From assembly GCA_039000515.1 (NCBI GenBank), contig JBCFYV010000012.1, positions 41,523,025-41,587,024 on the forward strand: 64,000 nt of DNA. The letters run 5' to 3'. The stretch is from Timema cristinae (Eukaryota > Arthropoda > Insecta > Phasmatodea > Timematidae). A program made the translations under genes and the position numbers. Shown in pieces: positions 12,090 to 21,982 of the stretch; the stretch's first letter is position 1; each line of letters opens with the position of its first letter. A model generated the notes under the pieces. The model made no database searches. It was not told the DNA's origin and was given only the letters and a program-made list of their open reading frames with translations.

Positions 12090-12160
12090 ATAGTTCAGTG
12101 GTCAGAGTATTAGCGTACTAAGCCAGACGACCCGGCATAGAATCCTACGTCAAAGTGTTA
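12090..12160 (+). repeat. tRNA-like SINE head, diverged
   Basis: A-box-like tagttcagtggtcagagt and B-box-like gcatagaatcctacg, spaced as in a tRNA. Related to the heads at 11.8 and 15.0 kb. Confidence 0.45.
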
Positions 12161-12339
12161 TTTTTTAATTTACAGAATATGATATAAAGGTGCTGCTATA
12201 AACGTAACTAACAAAATAATATAATATAGCTTAACTATTTAATCTACCATACAATATAATTGGATTGATTTTTTCATTCTGTGTCGCCCACAGGGACCCT
12301 CGGGGATATCTGAATTTAACTACACAAATTCGGCAGGGA

Positions 12340-12746
12340 TGAGGAATGTATCATTTACAGGGAAATATACTCATATTTTAGTTACGGGAGGATGGAAAAC
12401 TATTTACGATTGCTCACCTTACATCCCACCCAGTCTCCTCACTGTCTGAGCCTCAGGCGGGAAGGTCAAGTTGAGGTTCAAAATAAATGCGTCACGTCAA
12501 GTATGGTTTAACGGTATAGGATGGTCGGGGTTCAAATACAATTTGGCTGTACTGAAGATTGTTTTTGATTTTTTTTCTAAATTATATCCCACTTTTCTTT
12601 TATACTTGTGGCTACATTTCGTCTAAACTATACTTTTGTCATTATTATTTCATTAATTTAATTAAATGCAAGTAGCCCAGATGGGGAGCAAAAAGTAGTA
12701 TGTATATATACACCACTTTTTATGTTATATTATAATTAAGAATATA

Positions 12747-12782
<36 letters not shown>

Positions 12783-13170
12783 CATCAACGCGTCCTACTA
12801 CCCGTTCGGGTTATACGCACTTACGCTAATGTGTAATGGTAGGGTGATTGTGAGATGAAATGGAGGACCTACAGTTTAACGTGGAATCTGAACCACGGTG
12901 GAGGCCTGGCATTCCCCATATTCACAAGATGTCTTGTCAGAGGTGAAGGAAGGGTTTGGTAATCAGATAAATTTGTGCTGGGACCGAAGATTGAACCCCG
13001 GCCGCCAGCACAGAAGTCCGACACCTTACCCCTAGACCGCCAGGTCACAATAATATATATAGAAAACTGTATGGGATGTAAGGTGAGCTATCGTAAATAG
13101 TTTTCCATCCTCCCGTAACTAAAATATGAGTATATTTCCCAGTAAATGATACATTCCTCATCCCTACTAT
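12340..13170. repeat. Inverted duplication of about 90 bp flanking a SINE
   Basis: The segment at about 12343-12430 (gatgaggaatgtatcattta and on) recurs almost perfectly as its reverse complement at about 13072-13163. The two copies are far closer to each other than to other SINE-B-like bodies in the window, which suggests a local inverted duplication or the arms of a hairpin element of about 0.8 kb. A SINE-A lies between the arms. Confidence 0.65.
12750..13051 (-). repeat. SINE-A, full-length copy
   Basis: Minus-strand copy with (ATT)n at its left, the CCCGTTCGGG tail hairpin, the body, and the tRNA-like head ending ccaggtcaca. It is flanked by a 9-base repeat (aatatatat at 12741-12749 and 13052-13060) that fits a target-site duplication, although the flanks are AT-rich. 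Confidence 0.85.
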
Positions 13171-13743
13171 ATTATAATGAATGCATACTTATAAAATATA
13201 TACATTTATGATAATATAACAATAGTTATTTTCTTATAAAATTGTTACATTCTTTCACAACTATATTACTTTTAGTAAATAAAGTTTAGTTTACGAATGT
13301 ATATACTACAAAGGCATTGTATGGTCCTAGTAAATTTGTTGTTTTAGAAAGTTTTTTTTTAACAAAAATGTATTTGAGAAAACCTAAACTATGTCAGGCC
13401 AACACGTACTACAAAGATAGGTAGGTACAACTTTAAAACAAAAGTTGCTAAGGAGTTCCTTGTCTCTCGATCACTTTATGACTTTCCAAGCAAGTGTATG
13501 AGCTCACTGCGAATTTATTACGTGGAAGTGGATGTAGTTGCAGTTTTTATTTCTCTCGTTATTGTTAATCGTGGGAAGGTTAAGAGAATTCGAGAAAGTT
13601 TATAAACTTGTTGACAGTTTCTGTTGCTACATGACCAAAAATAATGGCTTCCGTTTGTTTTGAAGAGCTAAGAAACATGTATTTTGTTTTACTTATCATT
13701 TTACAGGGTTGTTTTTTTATTAATAAATCATTTCTATAAGGCA

Positions 13744-14515
13744 TTCACGAGCTAAGTTTACCTGGATGACAGCTCGAAATGTTACTTGAAGTAATCCCTA
13801 ATATATCACTACACCAACAGCTGACATCTATCACTTTGGATGACCGTAATGAAAACAGATGGTAATATATTAATCTGATAGTTAACCACAGTAATTTAGG
13901 CCAATATTATTTATATATTTATTTGAGGTCGGACACAAAGTTTATTTATAGTTTTATTCCCCTTAAAAAAATATTAACACCACTTTCACAAAAACTTCTA
14001 ACGAACATAGCTTCAAAATGGCGGCTGACGAATCTAAACCATTTGATTGAATATAACGGTAAACAAGTTTTTTTTTACAATGTTACAGACACGCAGTTGA
14101 TGAAAATATTTTATTCAGTTAAATATTTCAAAATACGATAAAATAATCATGAAATCATTTATTGTATGTAAAAAAAAAGACAACAATTTTATCTTTTCCA
14201 AGTAAATACGATGCCTGTATTAAAAGATATTGATGTGTGCACTATAGTACACAAAATCAGTAACGTTCCAAAACGAAAAATAAGTACTTTTAATTTTGTT
14301 TAAAATATTGTTTCTAGTTGGATAAAAAGAAATTATTTAAAAAAAATGAAATAATATGAGAAAACTTAAGTTTACGTTATTTTAAATGTAATAAATAACA
14401 GGTAATTAAATATCTTTACATTTATAACAAAACTCTGTTCTTTTACAAGTGTTGGCAACCCAAAACCTAAATATATGATTTTCGAACTGTCATCCAGGTA
14501 AAAACCTATCGTGAA
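13744..14515. mobile_element. 772-bp non-autonomous DNA element with terminal inverted repeats
   Basis: The left end (ttcacgagctaagtttacct, then ggatgacagctcgaaa) is matched by the reverse complement of the right end (ttcacgataggtttttacct, then ggatgacagttcgaaa) over about 37 bases. The interior is AT-rich with no transposase. A frame at 13923-14141 inside it has no recognisable domain. Superfamily cannot be assigned because a clear target-site duplication is not evident. Confidence 0.68.
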
Positions 14516-14998
14516 CGGAATATACATGTGCTTTCTAAATGAAGGAAATAGCAGAACAATGGATTCGAAGGTCGTTCTGATGGCCTGACAAGATTCAGGA
14601 GACAGGGTTTTGTTCTAACACATCACTCACTGATGAAGTGGTTATTTGATTTCCACCAAAGAGTGCTGGAGTTCTTTAAGCATTTAGAACGCTGTCTAAT
14701 CGATGGAAATACCTTCACACTTACGTATTTATCTATGGAATGATAGTTCTGAAGCATAAAATTCACAAATTATTCCAAATTATCTAAGAGGTTTTTTTTT
14801 TGTCGTGAGCCTATTAAAAATTTCTTTATTTGCTTAGGAAGGTCTAGCTAGCTCAATGTTTCTTATATCATTTACAATAATATAAGGACTGCGAAGTTTC
14901 ACATTTAACGACTTTTATTATTAGATAGCTTAACCTTTTCATACAATTTTTTTAACTACTAAATTTTAAAAGTAGGTTATATTCTTAAATTTAAAAAT

Positions 14999-15075
14999 GA
15001 CATCTGAACACGTGAATCGAACCCGGTACCTTTGGTTTAATACGCTATAGTTCTAGCCACTGAGCTGTACAGAAA
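14999..15075 (-). repeat. tRNA-like SINE head
   Basis: Reverse complement shows acagctcagtggctagaac-like A box and gggttcgattcacgtgttc B box. Same family as the head at 11.77 kb. Confidence 0.5.
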
Positions 15076-15129
15076 TTGACCCGTGTTCAGGGTCAATCTT
15101 CACTCATATTTTAAGGCAGAGTCCATCAT

Positions 15130-16075
15130 AAAGAGTAGGTTTCTAAATCAATAATAAAATGATTTTATCTTTAACCTCAATCTTTGTAGAGCTATATTTT
15201 ATAATAGAAAATTCCAGTAGTTGGCCTCATAAACACACTGTTCACTTAAGTCAGTCACATTATCCATTGTTTAGATTAAAGTTTTAATAAATGTGTATTT
15301 AAATAATTACAACAAACAATAACTACATGGCATCAGCCCGTAAACGAACCATACCGAACAAGCGGCCGACGCATGTTTAAGAAGATAGTGCCAATATTTA
15401 CGGAAATAGGGTGTCGTATGGTAAGCAGAACGACACCTTCGGCCGTTAATCTCAATTTTCTAGACAATATCCGCTACTTATTTATTCAAAAGCTCCTCAA
15501 TTATCCTCACGGAACCTCTGGCTCTGTAACCAAATACGGTTATTTAAATAATCATAACTACATTATCTAAACACTAAATTAACTTAGGGACAACATAAAT
15601 ATTGATTTGAGATCATTTTATTATATTTATTATTTATAGTTTTTTTTGTTCAAACATATCAAATTAAAAATACACAAAAAAAACTATATCTAAAACTCCC
15701 CTAATTTAATGTTAAAATATATTATTGTTTTTAAGTCTCTAAGGTACCAAATCTATGGTACATGGTACCATAATTATAAATAATTCATTATATCTGATTT
15801 CGCAACACTTTAGAACTAAGTAACTTTGAACAGACCCAGATTCGAAACGGCCAAGCTGACAGAATTAGTTAGTTAACGCATCGAGTCATAGTGCCTTAGC
15901 GGTTTTGGCCACGGCAAGTAGTTGAAGATTAAGTAGGGCCTAAACTATATTTCAAACAAACATAATTAATATTTACTAAAAGATTAAAATATCATAGAAT
16001 CTTTAATTTTATTGAAACTTAGTAGGATCTATACACATTTAAAAACATTAATTAACAATTATATAATAGCATATT
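15130..16075. other. No feature supported
   Basis: Intergenic DNA. A 65-codon frame at 15373-15570 starts MFKKIVPIF but shows no motif, splice-site support or neighbour that would make it a gene. Confidence 0.4.
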
Positions 16076-16082
16076 TTGTAAA

Positions 16083-16375
16083 GCCTGCTTCGGTGGCCGC
16101 ACGGTCTAAGGCGTCACTTTCGTAATAGACTAAACTGCCTTTGATGGGGAGATTGGGGGTTCGAATCATGGAAAACGCGTCATAGAAATCAGTAGCCTTT
16201 TATTAATCTCTGTCTTTCTTTCTTTCTTCATCACTTTCTCCCGTTTCATGTTTCCCCGGGGGTTAGGGTCCACGTGTGACCCTAAAGAAAGTTGCCGGAA
16301 CATTGGCGACAGCTGGAGATGGATGATTAAATCGGGCAAGGCCAGGACCTCCTTATTAGGATTACGATGATAACT
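16083..16375 (+). repeat. SINE-B head joined to another body
   Basis: The head cttcggtggccgcacggtct, with B-box-like gggggttcgaatcatgg near 16155, is clearly SINE-B-like. The downstream body (ctttctttctttcttc, ccccgggggttagggtcc) differs from other SINE-B copies and lacks the shared tail, so this is a chimeric or different subfamily. Confidence 0.5.
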
Positions 16376-16619
16376 CTTACTGTCAGGTGGACTTTAGTTA
16401 CTCCTTGTTATCGTGTTGCGAAACTCTACAGTTTTGCCGCTTTCCAGCCTACACCGAGCATACACTTGACCAGCGCGGTGGCTGTAACCAGAGGAATGAT
16501 TACTTTTCTCCATTGTCGGATGTCACCAATCTAACGGATAGAGAGTATTTTACGTGGAAAATACATCTCTAGCCAGAATTTAAATGAGGTCGAGGTAGCC
16601 TGAAGTTTGTTATAAAATA

Positions 16620-16905
16620 TTATTATTATTATTATTATTAGCACCGCGTCTTACTACCCGTTCGGGTTATACGCACTTACGCTAATATGTAATGGTAGAG
16701 TGACTGTGAGATGAAATGGAGGACCTACAGTTTAACGTGGAATCCGAACCACGGTGGAGACCTGGCATTCCCCACATTCACAAGATGTCTTGTCAGAGGT
16801 GAAGGAAGGGTTTGGTAATCAGATAAATCTGTGCCGGGACCGAGGATTGAACCCGGCCGCCAGCATAGAAGTCTGACACCTTACCCCTAGACCACCAGGT
16901 CACCG
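16620..16905 (-). repeat. SINE-A, full-length copy with 12-bp target-site duplication
   Basis: Complete minus-strand SINE-A flanked by tgttataaaata at 16608-16619 and 16906-16917. The perfect duplication defines the borders and indicates a fairly recent insertion. Confidence 0.92.
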
Positions 16906-16974
16906 TGTTATAAAATAATGGAGTTGTGCCTATTAACATATAAAAAAATCAATAGTATTTAATATGCAGAAGTA

Positions 16975-17190
16975 CTTTTTTTTTGTCCCCACGTCTTACT
17001 ACTTGTTCAGGCTATACTCATATACATTAATTTGTTAAGTATAGGGAAAACTGAATTTATATATAATGTATCCGCATTCGTGTGGAAGGAAAGTTGAAAA
17101 CCTTTTAGGAAAAAAACATCTCAGTACATACTAAGGGGATTTTAACTCCAGTTTCCCCGTAATTAGTGGTTCATTCTATTCCGAGAGTAA
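16975..17190 (-). repeat. SINE-B copy, degraded
   Basis: Reads ccacgtcttactacttgttc at the tail end. SINE-B body motifs (gtatccgcattcgtgtgg) follow, then a degraded head. Confidence 0.65.
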
Positions 17191-17199
17191 CTCCTTTGA

Positions 17200-17715
17200 A
17201 CAGTCGACCAACGAAATATTAATTTTATTTACATATTGTTATTTTAGGTCTCTCCTTAAGTAGACGGTAATAATACACTTGGTATACATAAAATAAGATA
17301 TTTGTAATTTTTTTGAACAAACATTTGAGAACATATGAAGTTTCAAATTTCATACGGAAGGAAGACAATCTTCTTAGATAAATTTGATTTAGAAAATGAA
17401 TAATATGCATTGAACCTATGTGTGTTTTTTTGTTTGTTAAAATAAAGTTTGTGAATAAAAATAAAATAAGTTTAAATTTTATTATTTTTCATTAATTCAC
17501 TCTAAAATTCGACATCTACTTAAATTATAATTTCTTAAAAAAAAAAGAAATACGTAATAAAATATAAGTACAGATCACACTTCTCTTCTGGTTACTATAT
17601 TTAATTTTAATTTGTTTGAGGTATTTAACATGCACTTTCTGAATTGAGTGTTTATATCAGGACACAATCTATAACTTAACAAATTTAAAACATACATAAT
17701 GTCCTTCTACCATTA
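17200..17715. other. No feature seen
   Basis: AT-rich sequence. The 61-codon minus-strand frame at 17225-17410 is without motifs. Confidence 0.4.
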
Positions 17716-17861
17716 ATCTTGTGAATGTGGGGAATGCCAGGCCTCCACCGTGGTTCGGATTCCACGTTAAACTGTAGGTCCTCCATTTCATCTCACAATA
17801 ACCCTACCATTACACATTAGCGTAAGTGTGTATAACCCGAATGGGTAGTAAGACGCGGTGC

Positions 17862-17904
<43 letters not shown>
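17716..17904 (+). repeat. SINE-A, 5'-truncated
   Basis: Starts within the family body (atcttgtgaatgtgggg) and runs through the CCCGAATGGG tail to (TAA)n. Lacks the tRNA-like head. Inserted beside a minus-strand SINE-D copy. Confidence 0.85.
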
Positions 17905-18015
17905 TCATCACTGTGAAAGGGGAAACCCACATTTAACAATTAATCAATTTTTCAACTATGCCAGAAATCGGACCAAATGAACTTAACTCAGTAGGCAAAC
18001 ACGTTACCAAATAAA
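17905..18015 (-). repeat. SINE-D-like copy
   Basis: Reverse complement contains the body motif seen at 9.24 kb and 50.3 kb (gttaaatgtgggtttcccc and on to cagtgatga) joined to a degraded tRNA-like head. Confidence 0.45.
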
Positions 18016-18214
18016 GGTGTCGGACATAGTCACTGTAAGACAGTTAGTTAGTCAGCTCTTCAGATGAAGCCAGTCGTTATTCGAGCAGCGACATGTCATA
18101 GGAGACGTCCCATCCACTACCAGGCTACATTTAGGCCTACTGCACTTCTTGCCATTGTATTAGAGTTGTCAAAACGTACACTTAGGCTTGGTTGAGATTC
18201 GAACCAACCATACC

Positions 18215-18395
18215 TATTAGAGAAGTTGGCCTATTTCTGGTAATGGGGAGTGGGGGCTAAAGTTCGAATCTCGGCTGGGAAAGTGAGGATAATTTTCCAC
18301 ATTTTTTACTTGTATTGTTTTCCTATACTCTCTCCATTCCAATTTGGATGTACTTACTCCAACCTATCATCCTCATTCCTACCATAGACTCTTCA
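18215..18395 (+). repeat. SINE-C copy
   Basis: Characterised by a B-box-like aagttcgaatctcggctggg at about 18260 followed by gaggataattttccac. Related copies lie at 18.95, 52.16, 59.10 and 63.32 kb. Confidence 0.5.
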
Positions 18396-18723
18396 ATAAT
18401 TAATTCGTTAAATATTTAGTTTAATAAAAAATGCTAGTTCAAATGAATGTTCTTGCATCATAATATGATCTTTACAATTTTATATGGGGCTTAACGTTAC
18501 TTTACGAAACCTCTTAAGTGAGACTCCTATCTCGTTTATATTTCATAAAATAAATATCAAAAAACAGTGTCGTCAACAAATACGACATGCTAAGAAGGAA
18601 ACAAACGCTCGGAACGAAGTATTTAGGACTAGGATCGTTAATTCTTCGTGCCGTATTTCTAACGTTCCGGTCGGTTTACGAATGAAAGGCATCTCGTACG
18701 TGCTCGTATCCCATGTGTTAGAC

Positions 18724-18785
18724 AATTTATGTATCTAAAATAATGATAAAAATAAGTATATTTTGAAGTTAGCCAACTGTACTGA
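18724..18785 (+). repeat. Dispersed repeat, partner of 27953-28017
   Basis: About 60 bases (tatctaaaataatgataaaa through agccaactgtactg) recur inverted at 27953-28017 with only a few differences. The 84-codon frame at 18484-18738 just upstream has no recognisable domain and may be part of the same repeat. Confidence 0.6.
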
Positions 18786-18944
18786 AAGTCTATTACCATA
18801 CCAGCTCGGAATGATGAAGTTGTGCGTCCTTCTTTTAGTAGGTAAGCAACAAAAAAACTGGCCTAGTCTTTAATAATTTATTTGGGTTCATCTGTTTAAA
18901 ATATAAGGGAATAGGCCAAAAAAAGAAAAGAAAAATAGCATAAG

Positions 18945-19030
18945 TATCGTCTAGTTGGGTTTGCTGGTAATGGCTAGGGTGTAATTCAAAATTCAAATCA
19001 TGTCCATGTGTACTGAGTTTTTAAAAATAA
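18945..19030 (+). repeat. SINE-C head fragment
   Basis: cgtctagttgggtttgctgg and attcaaatcatgtcc match the 5' part of the other SINE-C copies. Confidence 0.45.
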
Positions 19031-19034
19031 ATTA

Positions 19035-19285
19035 TTACCCAATTCTGTGGCCGCATAGTATTACGTGCTACTTTCATGTTAGAGTAGACTGCTGAAGACG
19101 GGAGATTGGGATTCGATCCCGGTCGGGTGCACAGAAGGTCGTTTTCCTAAATGAGTTTACAACCACTCTCCACACAAATGCGAGTACACTTCTTCTAAAT
19201 TCAACCTTGCTCATCCTTTATTAGTGTATTTAGTACAAAGGAGTATAACCCGAATGGGCATTAAGACGTGGTGTTAAAAAATAGT
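19035..19285 (+). repeat. SINE-B copy
   Basis: Head tgtggccgcatagtattacg, B box gggattcgatcccgg at about 19107, body with ccactctccacacaaatgcg, and the shared tail gagtataacccgaatgggca. Confidence 0.75.
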
Positions 19286-19289
19286 ATTT

Positions 19290-19760
19290 TACACTCTTAC
19301 TTTATGGAAATGCTTATACATTTTTTATCAATTACACGGTTCTAATTCTTAGCCTACTAATCTAATTATGCGGATAGTCTGGACTGGCACTAGCTTAGCA
19401 CGAACACTAAGGTTATTTAAGACTATTGCCTAACGTAACAAATAACTATGCGCACTAAGTTGAAATTCACTACTTTCAATGATAGCGTTTATACACGAAT
19501 GAATGAATGAATGAATATTTAAATGTGCACATTTCTTTAAAGATTTAATTTTTAACGTATTGTGTTATAACTTGAGCATAAAAATATCCTTGAACTTGAG
19601 ACGTATAAGTTAATGAGAATGCAAGAAGAGGTTTTAGCAACTTAAAACGGCAGTAGACACAGCAGACGGGAAAAAATCTTCTGTTCTTGTTTGATGTGTC
19701 TTGTAGTAGTTGAAGTTGTGTGCAACTACTGAATATCATCTCTGAAGGAACAGCATGATT
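19290..19760. other. No gene seen; short (GAAT)n run
   Basis: Intergenic DNA with a four-base repeat (gaatgaatgaatgaat) at about 19498-19514. Confidence 0.4.
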
Positions 19761-21123
19761 TTAGTTTAGTTTATTTATTTATTTACACTATTTATCCCGA
19801 TTACTAGCATGTAGCTCGGGACGTAGATCTACATCTTGAATTAACATTACATCTTTTAGCTATTTTCTTAAAGTAAATAAATAATAAATTTAGAATAAGC
19901 ACCTAAATCAAAAAGTCCTATTTTTCCTTCTTTCCTACACCTAACCTATTAGCTGGTCCACCCCGGGTACATTACGACCCCGGTACTCGGCCACACTGGG
20001 TGTCCCACCGCACTCTGGATCTAATAGTCCCCAGATCTACGGAAGCCTTAGCGGGGGTGGGCATCCCCCTCCACACCACCTGAGGAGGCGCCCTACCGAA
20101 AATTTAGCTCCACTTACTACCCACAATATCACCACCTATGGACTTACAACTAACTTCACCTAAAGATTTATAAAAATACTTCATACTAACTAACTTAAAT
20201 ACAATTCCTTCTTATAGTTGGCTGCAGGGTCTTTCAGTTGTTACCGTCGATCCATTTTCTGAACTGAGAGCAGCCATCTAATGGATCGGTGGACGGACCA
20301 GGTGCCAACAACTCCAGCCCAGTATCACACACTTGTCGCCAAATGGGTTGGATCATATGAGTGAGGGGTTGATTATGCCGTCTGAAGATGATGTTCTCTT
20401 GTACTCCCTAGCTTGTATCAAGGTGCCCTGCAGTTCATCAGCAGTTCACACTACAGGCCGGTTTGGACTACATTAGTAATTTAGTCGAGTAGCGAGTATT
20501 TTAGTAACTAAATGTGTCTGAACAACAAAACTTTAGTCGAGTAGATTAGTAAATGATTTAGTCGAGTCGATTCGTTTTAATCTATTTTTTTCGGGTGAGT
20601 AATGCCCCCCACCACTCTTCAACGCATCCTAAATCATCCACAAAACAAGTGCAAACCTGTTGATTTAGTTGAGTTCATTAGTTGCCGCAAGGATGTCGTC
20701 TCGTTGGAACGAAGAAACAACTTTGAAATTTGTTGCGAAATATATAGAACATGAGTGCCTATGGATGTTAAATTTCCGGTTTATAAAAATAAGCAAATCA
20801 AGCAATCTGCTTATGTGGTTTTGGAAAATGCAATGAATATATCTGGATTTGGTGGGAAAGATTAAATTGAAAATCAAAAACATCAGGTTGGTGTTAACTA
20901 TTTTAATCATATATAAATAGGTAGTTGTTACAAGTATATGATTTATAATACTTATTAGGGTGTCCATAAACTTATTGACCCCTTCAACAAAGGCAATCAG
21001 TAGCCGTATATAAATAAATAACCTCAAAATCGTTTTCTGACCTTGTACTTCTATTTTATAATATAAAAGTGCTAGGGTGTACCATGTACTTACTACGACA
21101 GTCCGTTCTTATACTACGATTTT

Positions 21124-21298
21124 CCAAACCCTTCCTTCACCTCTGACAAGACATCTTGTGAATGTGAGGAATGCCAGGTCACCACCGTGGTTCGGATTCC
21201 ACGTTAAACTGTAGGTCCTTCATTTCATCTCACAATCACCCTACCATTACACATTAGCGTAAGTGCGTATAACCCGAACGGGTAGTAAGACGCGGTGC

Positions 21299-21349
<51 letters not shown>

Positions 21350-21361
21350 TAATAATAATAA
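21124..21361 (+). repeat. SINE-A, 5'-truncated, 14-bp target-site duplication
   Basis: Begins in the body (ccaaacccttccttcacctc) and ends in a long (TAA)n tract. It is flanked by tatactacgatttt at 21110-21123 and 21362-21375. Truncation at the 5' end with a perfect duplication is what LINE-driven target-primed insertion produces. It lies in the Harbinger, so it is younger than that element. Confidence 0.93.
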
Positions 21362-21982
21362 TATACTACGATTTTATAAAATTTAAGTACAAGGTGTGAG
21401 ATATTTATAGGAGTGTTCATCTACCTTTTTAAAAGCTTTTATTTAACTTGCAATGTTTGAATGTAGATATTTACGTTCAAAATTTGGCATACTTATGTAA
21501 GTTCGGTGACAATGCAATGTTAGGGTACCATCGAGCTGGTCTGATGATGAAGCCGGTAGGTGGTCATAGGAACTCCTAAACTACACATCAGCAAAAAAAA
21601 GCTTGTATTAAGAATGACATTTTTAGCAAAAACTTATTCGGTTTGTTTTCAAATCGATCTATTCGCAGGAATTTAAAAAAAAAATCAAGTACTCCAAAAA
21701 TTTCGGCGCCGGGACAGACACAGTTTACAGTCCTTCAGTAAAATTGTTCAGTTTAATGGATGAATCCCTATGAAATATTAATTCAATCTTGACAGAAAGT
21801 GAGAGCAATTTGGTTAGTAAATTTAAATTTTATTTATTCATATAAGTTGTGATAATTGGAAATAACAAAGTCTTTGAGTGGTATTTATGGTCGTATATCC
21901 GCCAATCAGTCTGTTAATTGGTTTTTAGGATTCCGTAGTCAACCATTAATTAAATTAGTAAACATTTCTTCATTCGTTGTTG

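Noticed and set aside
18484..18738. 84-codon frame as a small gene
   Set aside because: No recognisable motif, no splice or start context, and its end overlaps a dispersed repeat.
20940..21050. Possible mariner-like end (agggtgtccataaac)
   Set aside because: No partner inverted repeat or TA duplication was found; too short to support.
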